Source: Deltaproteobacteria bacterium (GTDB taxonomy: Bacteria; Desulfobacterota; Desulfobacteria; Desulfobacterales; UBA11574). From it: a stretch of DNA of 14,537 nucleotides. Each line of letters opens with the position of its first letter. Within the stretch, counting starts at the first letter, position 1. This document shows, piece by piece, positions 7,261 to 14,537 of the stretch. A program made the position numbers and the translations under genes. Where the stretch lies: assembly GCA_019314155.1 (NCBI GenBank), contig JAFCZV010000036.1, positions 1 to 14,537 of the forward strand, read 5' to 3'. The notes beneath the pieces are model-generated. The model was not told the DNA's origin and searched no databases. It saw nothing but the letters and a program-made list of their open reading frames with translations.

Positions 7261-8409
7261 TTGAAATTTCTTTCGTTTAAAATATTTATTTTATGCATCC
7301 TTTTGCCGCCCATTCTTTATATCTTTTCTGTACTATCCATTGAAAGTCAACTCAGAAAACACTATACAGAAGAAATTAAAGAAATTTGTACCGGCGATAC
7401 ACGCCCCTTATTCAATGGGAGTGTAAGATTGAAGGATGCCATCAATAGAAACATCGATGGATATCTTCATAGTAAGGCGATAATACCATTGGGAGTAAAG
7501 GTAAATGTCGCTGTTACAACCAAACAAAACACGATTTTATATCCTGCATTTTTTGAGGAGGAGGAAGATTCGGTCCTGGCGCCCAATCCCATGAAAGTCG
7601 CTGCTGAAAACTATAACCTTTTGGAAGAAGGTATTGTGATAAAAGTCGACTTAACTCTCGAACACAACACCTTGCTTTCAAACACGATGCTCGCTTTTTA
7701 CATTTTAGCATCCGTATTGGTATTATATTTTTATTACAAGACGGGGATAAAAAAAGCCACACAAGAAGATACGGAAAAAAGCAAAAAGATTACCCGGCTT
7801 CTGAAGCTCGAAAAAAACCAGACTAAAAACCTTAAAGCTTTGGTGAAAATCAAACAAAAACTGACTTCAGAAATTTCGGATATGAAAAAGAGGCTGGGAA
7901 AAGAGCGGGTTAAAGCCAGAAAAAACGAAGAGGAAATGATCAAAGAGATTGTTGCGCTTGAAGAAAAGTTCAATGAAAACCTCGCACTTCAAAATACAAA
8001 CCAAGAGGAAATTGACACTTTAATAGAAAAATTAAAACGCTTTGAAAAAGCGAACCGCAAAGAAAACAGGCAGAAAGCAAAGGCCTTAAATCCGGTCCGG
8101 AAACGATTCAAAACTCTGTATAAAAATGTATCTATCAACGAAAAGGCCGTTAACGGTTTTGTGGACCTTACGGATGATATGAAGATAAAGAGCGAAGAGA
8201 TTATCCACAAACTTAACGAGGACCCAAAATATGTCCAAGTTAAACGGAAAGTGTTCGGAAAAAAAGGACGCACCACAATCCAGGAAGTAATATTTGCATA
8301 TAAAGGGCGCCTTTATTTTAGAAACACTAAAGGTAGCCGCATCGAAATCCTTACCATCGGCACCAAAAATACACAGACCAAAGATCTTGAGTTCCTTGAC
8401 AACCTTTAA
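7261..8409 (+). CDS. Two-helix membrane-anchored coiled-coil protein with RelE/ParE-like C-terminal domain
   Basis: The reading frame opens at GTG 7228 (393 residues), but no base separates AGG from that codon. TTG at 7261 has GAGGA (7250-7254) at proper distance, giving 382 residues, and is my preferred start. In 393-residue numbering: membrane helix 15-37, an extracytoplasmic segment of about 110 residues, a second helix 151-171, then a Lys/Glu-rich coiled coil (about 173-287) in the cytoplasm. The last part (about 300-393) has two helices, then strands with GRLYFR, RIEILTIGTKNTQ and KDLEFL. That order and wording resemble the RelE/ParE toxin fold, though no antitoxin gene is adjacent. Family assignment is by eye and function is unknown. 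It could be a membrane-tethered nuclease-like or RNA-binding protein, or a structural domain without catalysis. Repeat DNA flanks it on both sides. Confidence 0.8.
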   Translation: MKFLSFKIFILCILLPPILYIFSVLSIESQLRKHYTEEIKEICTGDTRPLFNGSVRLKDAINRNIDGYLHSKAIIPLGVKVNVAVTTKQNTILYPAFFEEEEDSVLAPNPMKVAAENYNLLEEGIVIKVDLTLEHNTLLSNTMLAFYILASVLVLYFYYKTGIKKATQEDTEKSKKITRLLKLEKNQTKNLKALVKIKQKLTSEISDMKKRLGKERVKARKNEEEMIKEIVALEEKFNENLALQNTNQEEIDTLIEKLKRFEKANRKENRQKAKALNPVRKRFKTLYKNVSINEKAVNGFVDLTDDMKIKSEEIIHKLNEDPKYVQVKRKVFGKKGRTTIQEVIFAYKGRLYFRNTKGSRIEILTIGTKNTQTKDLEFLDNL

Positions 8410-8475
8410 CGTCTCGGAAATTCTAAAATTTGTTGAAATTAAAGATCTTTTAATAGCTCCTGGTTTATACCAATT

Positions 8476-8550
8476 CCATGGAATGATGGAATAATGGAAT
8501 AATGGTTCATTTTCAAAAAGCCCAATATCCCAACATTCCAATATTCCAGG
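8476..8550. repeat. Inverted repeat of TGGAATAA-type 8-mers
   Basis: The left arm 8476-8505 is three 8-base units (TGGAATGA, TGGAATAA, TGGAATAA) ending in TGG. The right arm 8521-8550 is the same pattern inverted (as complement: TGGAATAT, TGGAATGT, TGGGATAT, TGG). The 15 bases between would be the loop. A fragment, TGATGGAATACTGG, recurs at 10516-10529 upstream of rplI, so this is a dispersed family. Confidence 0.6.
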
Positions 8551-8651
8551 TTTCCAAAGACGCAAGAGTTCGAAAACCCTTTAGTTATAACAACTTATAT
8601 CCATATAGAAGATCGTTTTTGGACAAGAGTGAAATACCACAAGAAAATTTA

Positions 8652-8680
8652 TTGACATTATATATATTTTATTTTAGTAA
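8652..8680 (+). promoter_or_regulatory. Candidate sigma-70 promoter of the rpsF operon
   Basis: A perfect TTGACA lies at 8652-8657. TAGTAA at 8675-8680 is a poor -10 at 17-base spacing, with TAATAC slightly further on as an alternative. The start would be about 60 bases before the rpsF ATG. Confidence 0.5.
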
Positions 8681-8745
8681 TACCGGTTTTAATTTCACAC
8701 CCCTTGCTCTGGTTTTGCAGGGCTTTATATCCAAAAGGAGGTTTT

Positions 8746-9219
8746 ATGAGAAGATACGAGACAATATTTATTATCGACAACGACCTTTCTGAAGAAGGAC
8801 GCCCTCCCATTTTTGAAAAATTGAAGGACCTCATCCAGCAGCATAACGGATTGCAGGTTATGGTTGACGAATGGGGGACAAAAAGGCTTGCCTATGAAAT
8901 CAAGAAAAAAACCCGTGGTTATTATGTTTGTTTAGATTACTGCGGATCAGGGACTCTCGTTAATGAGATTGAACGCTTTTTTCGTATCGATGATCATGTA
9001 CTAAAATACATGACTGTCTTGCTTGATAAGGATGTTGACATTGAAAATGTCAAAGAAGAAATCGCCAAAGCTGAAGAAGCCAAAACCGCTCAGATAGATA
9101 AACCTAGTGCGGACCCAACCGATGAACCTGATGCTGAATCCAAGACTTCTGATAAACAAGAGAATGAAACATTAGAAAATGAAACAACATTACCTAAAAA
9201 TAACGTAGAGGAGGCATAA
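8746..9219 (+). CDS. rpsF: 30S ribosomal protein S6
   Basis: S6 of the small-subunit platform, where it pairs with S18. The first 95 or so residues match the family: MRRYETIFII at the start, WGTKRLAYEIKK, GYYVCLDYC, and IERFFRIDDHVLKYMTVLL. The ATG at 8746 follows a strong AAGGAGG (8735-8741); an upstream in-frame ATG at 8704 would add 14 unrelated residues and is rejected. The protein is 157 residues, longer than the usual ~95-135, because of a long acidic, Glu/Asp/Asn-rich tail from about residue 100 to the final VEEA. Acidic S6 tails are known, and E. coli S6 is extended by RimK glutamylation; whether that happens here is unknown. rpsR starts one base after its stop codon. Confidence 0.97.
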   Translation: MRRYETIFIIDNDLSEEGRPPIFEKLKDLIQQHNGLQVMVDEWGTKRLAYEIKKKTRGYYVCLDYCGSGTLVNEIERFFRIDDHVLKYMTVLLDKDVDIENVKEEIAKAEEAKTAQIDKPSADPTDEPDAESKTSDKQENETLENETTLPKNNVEEA

Positions 9220-9220
9220 A

Positions 9221-9502
9221 ATGGCTGCAAACTTCGTCTCCCGAAAGAGAAAACCTGGGGCTTACAGAAAAAAAAGGGTGTTTCATCGGCGTAAAGTCTG
9301 TCGTTTCTGTGCCGATTCCAATCTTGTTATAAATTACAAAGATATCAAATCACTTCGGTATTTTACAACAGAACGGGGCAAGATCATTCCACGGCGAATA
9401 TCCGGGACATGCGCAAAACATCAGCGAGCCTTGACGCATGCTATTAAACGTGCCCGCACAATTGCCCTGATGCCTTATGTGGGTACGTTAGACTATCATT
9501 AA
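9221..9502 (+). CDS. rpsR: 30S ribosomal protein S18
   Basis: S18, the platform partner of S6. This 93-residue protein has the family core KICRFC-like segment (KVCRFC at 25-30), INYKDIKSLRYFTTERGKIIPRRISGTCAKHQR and a basic C-terminus. The Cys-x-x-Cys pair and the later Cys-x-x-His (CAKH) are both kept, so this looks like the zinc-binding form. A strong GAGGAGG lies inside the last codons of rpsF, and only one base separates the two genes, so they are translationally close and co-transcribed. Confidence 0.98.
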   Translation: MAANFVSRKRKPGAYRKKRVFHRRKVCRFCADSNLVINYKDIKSLRYFTTERGKIIPRRISGTCAKHQRALTHAIKRARTIALMPYVGTLDYH

Positions 9503-9537
9503 TGGTTCTATAAAAATCCGCCCCAAGGGAGAAAAGG

Positions 9538-10494
9538 ATGGTGTTTCAAACCATTCAAAGGGATGTCTCAAAGGATATTATCAGCGGCATTACGATCACA
9601 TGCCTTATATTTGGAGCATCGGTTTATTTGCCGATCATCGGCTTTTTCTGTGCTCTGTTCATCCCTTTGCCAACACTTTTCTACCGCTCAAAACTAGGCA
9701 GAAAGACCGGAATTGTCATCCCGATTATTACCATTATAATGATGGTTGCCATTCTCGGCGGGGCATCCATTGATATTCTGTTTTTTGTTGAGCTGCTTTT
9801 GCTCGGCTTTGTGTTGAGCGAACTTATGGAGTTGAATCTCTCCATTGAAAAAACAGTGTTATACGCATGCAGTTCCGTGATAATCACGGGGATTGTCTGC
9901 CTGTTCTTTTACAGTAATTTTTCGAATAAAGGAATCTATGCCCTTGTGGCGGAATATGTGGGTAAAAATCTTGAGCTTACGTTATCCATTTATGAAAATA
10001 TGGGGGTTAAGCAAGAAAGCATTCAAGTAATTGAAGCGTCACTGGAAAATATAAAGTACGTTCTAATTAGAATCATACCCGCCCTTACCGTGGCTTTTAC
10101 CCTTTTTGTATCTTGGACAAATTTGCTGCTTGCAAAACCGATATTCAAAAACCGGAAGCTTTTATATCCTGAATTCGGGTCTCTAAAACTTTGGAAAGCC
10201 CCTGATTTTCTTGTCTGGGGCATTATAGGCTGCGGTCTGTTGCTCCTAATACCTGACAAAACCATTAAAATTTTTGGTTTAAATGGTGTGTTAATTTTAA
10301 TAACGGTTTATTTTTTCCAAGGCACTGCCATTGTATCATTTTATTTCGAGAAAAAAAGACTGCCTCTTTTGTTGAGGTTGTTTTTATACAGTCTCATCGC
10401 CCTGCAACAAATTGTATTGCTTGTTGTTATCGGTCTTGGTTTCTTTGATATGTGGCTGAATTTTAGAAAATTGGAGCCGAATAAAAACAATTAG
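9538..10494 (+). CDS. DUF2232 (YybS-like) polytopic membrane protein
   Basis: A 318-residue inner-membrane protein with about eight hydrophobic helices (roughly 16-45, 57-74, 78-95, 106-126, 170-190, 223-240, 246-268, 278-306). The DUF2232/YybS family is often encoded between rpsR and rplI or near dnaB, which matches this position. The sequence style fits, but the assignment rests mainly on context. The biochemical role is unknown; the helical bundle resembles small-molecule transporter S-components, which is only a structural analogy. AAGGGAG lies 6 bases before the ATG. The gap of 35 bases after rpsR suggests the same transcript. Confidence 0.82.
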   Translation: MVFQTIQRDVSKDIISGITITCLIFGASVYLPIIGFFCALFIPLPTLFYRSKLGRKTGIVIPIITIIMMVAILGGASIDILFFVELLLLGFVLSELMELNLSIEKTVLYACSSVIITGIVCLFFYSNFSNKGIYALVAEYVGKNLELTLSIYENMGVKQESIQVIEASLENIKYVLIRIIPALTVAFTLFVSWTNLLLAKPIFKNRKLLYPEFGSLKLWKAPDFLVWGIIGCGLLLLIPDKTIKIFGLNGVLILITVYFFQGTAIVSFYFEKKRLPLLLRLFLYSLIALQQIVLLVVIGLGFFDMWLNFRKLEPNKNN

Positions 10495-10612
10495 GGGTAT
10501 GGCCCCCAATTGAAATGATGGAATACTGGTTCGAGAGAGCATATTGCCAAATATATTTTTTAATTACAACTATTTGTAGAAATTCCAAGATGTTTCTTTA
10601 GTGGAGGTTACA

Positions 10613-11056
10613 ATGAAAATAATTTTGAAGGAAACAATCGAATCTTTAGGAATAATTGGTAGTGAAGTAACTGTCGCAGACGGTTATGCACGAAACTATC
10701 TTTTACCTCAGAATAAGGCTGTGTTGGCAACACCTCAAAATCGGAAGATACTGGAGCAGAACAAAGCCCAATTTGATATTCAGATTGCCAAAGAAAAGAG
10801 TCTGGCAGAGGAGATCGCCAAAAAGCTCGAGGGTGTTGTTTGCAAGATTACTGCAAAGGTCAGTGAAGAGGATCGCCTCTATGGTTCGATTACAACTCGC
10901 AACATTGCAGATGCCCTTGCAAGTCAGAATGTTAAAGTAGAAAAAAAGATGATTTTACTCAATGAACCCATAAAAAACACCGGAACCTTTAGCGTCCCTG
11001 TTCGCGTTTATAAGGATGTTGAACCTGAAATTATCGTTGAAGTCGCACCTGAATAG
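10613..11056 (+). CDS. rplI: 50S ribosomal protein L9
   Basis: L9, which bridges the large-subunit L1 stalk region and helps keep reading frame. The 147-residue length is normal. The N-terminal domain has MKIILKETIESLG, VTVADGYARNYLLP and a long connecting helix; the C-terminal domain begins near residue 80 with LYGSITTRNIADAL. The ATG at 10613 is chosen because GGAGG (10603-10607) is correctly spaced. A GTG at 10601 opens the frame earlier but precedes that site. The 118-base gap after the DUF2232 gene holds a TGGAATA-family repeat fragment and a TTGCCA (10544-10549) without a clear -10, so a weak internal promoter is possible. Confidence 0.97.
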   Translation: MKIILKETIESLGIIGSEVTVADGYARNYLLPQNKAVLATPQNRKILEQNKAQFDIQIAKEKSLAEEIAKKLEGVVCKITAKVSEEDRLYGSITTRNIADALASQNVKVEKKMILLNEPIKNTGTFSVPVRVYKDVEPEIIVEVAPE

Positions 11057-11116
11057 GGGGTTTTTGTTTTGCCTAAATTAAGCAGCATTACTGCACTGCT
11101 AGAACCTTTAATGGTA

Positions 11117-11138
11117 CCATCACCTAAGGTGGTGGTTT
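11117..11138 (+). terminator. Hairpin in the rplI-dnaB gap
   Basis: CCATCACC (11117-11124), loop TAA and GGTGGTGG (11128-11135) form an 8-bp stem with one T-G wobble, followed by TTT. It overlaps a perfect palindrome ATGGTACCAT (11111-11120). It could be a weak terminator. It could also sequester GGTGG, the only purine-rich site ahead of dnaB. Confidence 0.3.
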
Positions 11139-11149
11139 AAGCCGATTAA

Positions 11150-12508
11150 TTGAACAGTACGATTATGGTCGATAGCCGTCTGAAAATCGAAAAAGACCCC
11201 TCCCTTTATCATGTTCCGCCACAGAGTATCGAGGCCGAGGAATCTATTTTAAGCGCTATCCTGATAGATAATGAGGCCCTGCTGCCTGCAGATTTTTATA
11301 GATCTTCACACCAGAAGATTTTTACCGCCATATCCGAACTCTTTTCAAAAAACGAACCCGTAGATCTGGTAACGCTCACCAATATATTGAGAGAACGAGG
11401 CTGGCTTGAAGAAATCGGCGGGGCAACATACCTTGCGAATTTGGTCGATACTGTTCCGTTTGCTGTAAATGCTCAGCATTATGCCAAGATCGTTCATGAC
11501 AAAGCCTGTTTAAGGCGTCTTATTGTAAAAACAAATGCGATCGCTAAACAGTGTTTCGAGGATCACGGTGATGTTGACAATATCATCGATTTTGCTGAAA
11601 GTGCCATTTTTGAAATCTCGGACAATAAAATTAAACCGTCGTTTTTTCAAATCGGTGAAATCATTGAGGACAATATCGATTCCCTTGAAGAGCGTCAGGG
11701 GAACAAGGCACTTGTAACCGGTATCGCCACAGGTTTTACCAAAATTGACGAATTAACTGCCGGCTTACAAAAATCAGACCTTATTATCCTTGCCGGTCGT
11801 CCAGGTATGGGAAAAACAGCCCTTGCGCTCAATATTGCAAAAAATGCGGCCGTTGACGATAATTCTGCCGTTGCCATATTCTCTCTTGAAATGTCCAAAG
11901 AACAACTATCATTTCGAATGCTCAGCAGTGAAGCAAGGATCGATTCATCCCGTTTGAGAAGAGGGTTCATAACACAGGATGACTGGATAAAAATTACAGA
12001 CGCCGCCGGGGTTTTATCCCAAGCACCCATTTTTATTGATGATTCACCGAGCATTTCAGTTCTGGAAATCAGAGCAAAATCGCGTCGATTAAAAAGGGAA
12101 CATAATGTGGGCCTCATTATAATCGACTATATTCAGCTCATGAAAGGACGTGCTTCAGCTGAACGACGAGACCTTGAAGTCTCGGAAATTTCGAGGTCTT
12201 TAAAAGCTCTTGCCAAAGAGCTCAATGTTCCTGTTTTGGCACTTTCACAGTTGAACAGAAAACTGGAAGAACGGAGTGATAAACGGCCCCAGCTTGCAGA
12301 CTTAAGGGAGTCCGGTGCTCTTGAGCAGGATGCCGACGTCGTTGCTTTTATTTACAGGGACGAATTATACACCAGGGATGAAAATAATCCCAATAAGGGC
12401 AAAGCAGAAATCCTACTGGCAAAGCAGAGAAACGGACCTACAGGGATGGCGACATTGACTTTCATCGATTCGTATACTCGATTTGAAAATTATAGCGCCA
12501 GAGAATAA
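11150..12508 (+). CDS. dnaB: Replicative DNA helicase DnaB
   Basis: The hexameric 5'-3' helicase that unwinds the replication fork and recruits primase. The 452 residues hold the N-terminal domain (about 19-120; PPQSIEAEESILSAIL), a linker helix region, and the RecA-like ATPase domain. Walker A is AGRPGMGKT (215-223), Walker B is LIIIDYIQL (322-330), followed by ALSQLNRKLEERSDKRPQLADLRESGALEQDAD and KQRNGPTG. No intein or frameshift is present. The start is uncertain: the frame opens at TTG 11150, and ATG at 11165 gives a 447-residue protein. Neither has a well-spaced ribosome binding site, and GGTGG lies within the hairpin at 11117-11135. Position after rplI is the common bacterial order. 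Confidence 0.97.
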   Translation: MNSTIMVDSRLKIEKDPSLYHVPPQSIEAEESILSAILIDNEALLPADFYRSSHQKIFTAISELFSKNEPVDLVTLTNILRERGWLEEIGGATYLANLVDTVPFAVNAQHYAKIVHDKACLRRLIVKTNAIAKQCFEDHGDVDNIIDFAESAIFEISDNKIKPSFFQIGEIIEDNIDSLEERQGNKALVTGIATGFTKIDELTAGLQKSDLIILAGRPGMGKTALALNIAKNAAVDDNSAVAIFSLEMSKEQLSFRMLSSEARIDSSRLRRGFITQDDWIKITDAAGVLSQAPIFIDDSPSISVLEIRAKSRRLKREHNVGLIIIDYIQLMKGRASAERRDLEVSEISRSLKALAKELNVPVLALSQLNRKLEERSDKRPQLADLRESGALEQDADVVAFIYRDELYTRDENNPNKGKAEILLAKQRNGPTGMATLTFIDSYTRFENYSARE

Positions 12509-12529
12509 CCCGGGTGATGCATCGTTAGG

Positions 12530-12843
12530 GTTAACCCTATAGTTGCATAAATAACATGGCAAAATGGGTTTAAAAGTTATAATTACAAGCCATTCAACCT
12601 TTTTTAACTGTTCTGCTGGAATGAACTCCAGATGGCATCCTGAAATCAGCGAAAAGCAGCCATGTTATCTACCCTACGGGAAAGCCGATGGCACTGCATC
12701 TCCCCGCTATTCACGGGATCTTCGACCAGCGTTGTCAAGGGCTTGCGGTAAATTACGGAGGTCTATCCCGCTTTGTCTGCGGGGCTGCACCATTGACGCC
12801 TTGGATCTGCAGCACCCTCGACTTTTGCAACGTTAGGGTTAAC
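12530..12843. mobile_element. MITE-like repeat element, copy 2 (314 bp)
   Basis: The ends are GTTAACCCTATAGTTGCATAA (left, from 12530) and, on the right, the complement of GTTAACCCTAACGTTGCAAAA. The right interior matches copy 1 at 3944-4209: GGGAAAGCCGA, CATCTCC, TGACGCC, GGATCT and TCGACTTTTGCAACGTT. It is about 50 bp longer than copy 1. CGTTAGGGTTAAC occurs both just left of the element (12523-12535) and at its right end (12831-12843). TATAAT at 12578-12583 lacks a good -35. The open frame at 12564-12836 is not called as a gene. The right end stops 5 bases before the hflX ATG. Confidence 0.68.
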
Positions 12844-12848
12844 TCCAA

Positions 12849-14492
12849 ATGAAAAAACTGTTCGGGAATACCGGCGGGCTTAAGGCCAGCCAGATCCGCA
12901 GGCTTGAAAATCTCTACCGGCGCCGCCTTCCACCCCAATTCCTCATTACATTTGAACTTGCTCGCGATATCAGCAGACTCTCCCATGATATACGCCGCCA
13001 GATCGGTCTTCTGATTAACCGTCAGGGAAAGATCGCCTACGTTGTTGTGGGAGATCATCAGAGAATCGTGATCCCGGACACCAGCGAATATCGTACAGAT
13101 CCGGGCCGCCTAAAAGGTTTAAGATGCATACATACCCACCTTAACAATGAAGCTTTAACAAAAGACGATCTCACAGACCTTGCCCTTTTGAGGCTCGACA
13201 TTATGGCCGCAATAACGATAACTAAAACCGGCCATCTTCATAAGGTTCATGTGGGATATATTTTGCCGACAAGTTCATATGGAAGACCGTTCCAGCTTCT
13301 AAAGCCTTTAGATCCCAATGAACTCGATATCGGATGCCTCGAGTTAATCCACTCCCTTGAGGCGGAACTGGCCCATTTAACGTCTGTGTATGAAGCTGAT
13401 ACGGGAAAAGAACGGGCGCTCCTTGTTAGTGTTACCACATCCTCCAGAAAAACGGCGATGGACTCCTTGGAAGAACTGGAAGAACTGGCTTTATCCAGCG
13501 ATATCGAAATCGTCGAAAAGATGCTTCAACAACGCCGCAAAATAAATCCGAAATTCCTTTTGGGTCCCGGCAAGCTCCAGGATTTGATCATTACGGCACT
13601 TCAGAAAGGGGTAACGCTAATCATCTTCGATCAGGAACTAAACCCTTCACAAATAGGATCGATTACTGATCAGATCGATCTAAAGGTCATCGATCGGACC
13701 CAGTTGATACTCGACATTTTTGCCCAACGCGCCCAAACAAAGGAGGGAAAGCTTCAAGTCGAGCATGCACAACTTAAATATCTACTTCCACGTCTCGTCA
13801 CCAAAAATACGGCCATGTCGCGTCTAACCGGCGGTATCGGGGGTCGCGGACCGGGGGAAACTAAACTGGAGATCAATCGAAGGCGTGTTCGTAACCGAAT
13901 CAGACGGGTGGAAAATGAACTATTGCTGGTACGGAAACACCGGAAACAGCAGAAGTCTAAGCGTAAAAAAAAGGGCCTTGCTGTTATCTCTATTATCGGC
14001 TATACGAATACCGGGAAATCCACTCTGCTTAATACACTTACAAAGAGTAGTGTACGGGCAGAGAGCCGGCTCTTTGCAACATTAGATCCTTCGAGCAGAC
14101 GTCTTAAGTTTCCGAGAGATATTGAAGTCATAATTACCGATACGGTGGGGTTTATAAAAAATCTTCCCAAAGACCTTATGGTTGCCTTTCGCGCAACCCT
14201 TGAAGAACTTGAAAGCGCGGATCTGCTTCTGCATGTGATAGACATCAGCAATCCTCGTTTTAAAGACCAGATCAAATCTGTTGAAAAAATACTGTCCGAT
14301 CTTAATTTAGATGGTATTCCCTTAATTCGTGTTCTGAACAAAAAGGATCTAATCGATAAAACCACGGTTGAATCCCTGAAAAGGAGTCTTGGCGGAACAG
14401 CAATCTCAGCAAAAAACAAATCGACCTTAATGCCGCTCATCAAAAAGATGAAAACTATGATAGATCATTTAAAGGATTGCACGGCGGCATAG
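12849..14492 (+). CDS. hflX: Ribosome-associated GTPase HflX
   Basis: HflX splits stalled or stressed 70S ribosomes. Of 547 residues, the conserved HflX part starts near 186: RALLVSV, then FLLGPGKLQDL (236-246), DQELNPSQIG (261-270), RTQLILDIFAQRAQTKEGKLQVE and GGIGGRGPGETKLE (328-341). The GTPase domain has G1 GYTNTGKST (384-392), G3 DTVGF (431-435), G4 NKKD (497-500) and G5 SAK (520-522). About 185 extra residues at the N-terminus, containing HTHLNN, are longer than in E. coli HflX but seem typical of related bacteria. ATG 12849 is the first possible start, because an in-frame TAA (12840-12842) comes from the element end. AGGG at 12835-12838 inside that end is the only visible ribosome binding site. 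Confidence 0.96.
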   Translation: MKKLFGNTGGLKASQIRRLENLYRRRLPPQFLITFELARDISRLSHDIRRQIGLLINRQGKIAYVVVGDHQRIVIPDTSEYRTDPGRLKGLRCIHTHLNNEALTKDDLTDLALLRLDIMAAITITKTGHLHKVHVGYILPTSSYGRPFQLLKPLDPNELDIGCLELIHSLEAELAHLTSVYEADTGKERALLVSVTTSSRKTAMDSLEELEELALSSDIEIVEKMLQQRRKINPKFLLGPGKLQDLIITALQKGVTLIIFDQELNPSQIGSITDQIDLKVIDRTQLILDIFAQRAQTKEGKLQVEHAQLKYLLPRLVTKNTAMSRLTGGIGGRGPGETKLEINRRRVRNRIRRVENELLLVRKHRKQQKSKRKKKGLAVISIIGYTNTGKSTLLNTLTKSSVRAESRLFATLDPSSRRLKFPRDIEVIITDTVGFIKNLPKDLMVAFRATLEELESADLLLHVIDISNPRFKDQIKSVEKILSDLNLDGIPLIRVLNKKDLIDKTTVESLKRSLGGTAISAKNKSTLMPLIKKMKTMIDHLKDCTAA

Positions 14493-14537
14493 AATTGAAC
14501 CCTTATCAATGGAAATGTTACCGAAGCCTTTTCACAA
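14493..14537 (+). other. Intergenic tail, no feature seen
   Basis: The 45 bases after hflX hold no clear terminator or gene start before the window ends. Confidence 0.5.

Noticed and set aside
12564..12836. Plus-strand 90-codon frame within element copy 2, sharing its final residues (RLLQR) with the frame at 4006-4203
   Set aside because: The similarity follows from the shared repeat DNA; the N-terminal parts differ and no ribosome binding site is seen.

Overview
The window reads as chromosomal DNA of a moderately AT-rich Desulfobacterota (Desulfobacterales-like) bacterium. Three things suggest this: the order rpsF-rpsR-DUF2232 membrane protein-rplI-dnaB without ssb, the paired sigma-54 activators with Fis-type C-termini, and several families of short dispersed repeats between genes. 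The taxonomic placement comes from gene order and protein style, not from a database search. No tRNA, rRNA, CRISPR array, intact transposase or prophage gene was seen.

Positions 1-3917 form a regulatory block. A 272-bp palindromic element with perfect 32-bp inverted ends lies against the stop codon of a minus-strand sigma-54 activator-type protein (272-1675). That protein has a degenerate receiver and has lost its GAFTGA loop. A divergent intergenic region carries a good sigma-54 promoter candidate for it, twin palindromic sites 22 bp apart, and a sigma-70-like promoter for a stand-alone receiver protein (2143-2517). Next comes a receiver-less AAA+ activator with a canonical GAFTGA (2582-3610). 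The two activators share a closely similar recognition-helix region, so they may read the same sites. A convergent small protein (3639-3917) is built of DRR/ERR hexads.

Positions 3918-8409 hold a 266-bp repeat element, a lipoprotein made almost wholly of 21 TPR units (4618-6903), a repeat-rich spacer, and a membrane-anchored coiled-coil protein whose last ~95 residues resemble the RelE/ParE toxin fold (about 7261-8409).

Positions 8410-14492 are housekeeping: rpsF, rpsR, a DUF2232-type membrane protein, rplI, dnaB, then hflX. A second, longer copy of the 266-bp element sits between dnaB and hflX and ends 5 bp before the hflX start codon. The ribosomal genes are probably co-transcribed from a TTGACA promoter at about 8652. 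rplI and dnaB may have additional signals of their own.

The least ordinary features are the degenerate/intact activator pair with its shared candidate operators, the RelE-like domain fused to a membrane coiled coil, the hexad Arg-Arg protein, and the two element copies whose outer ends differ from each other yet remain self-complementary.
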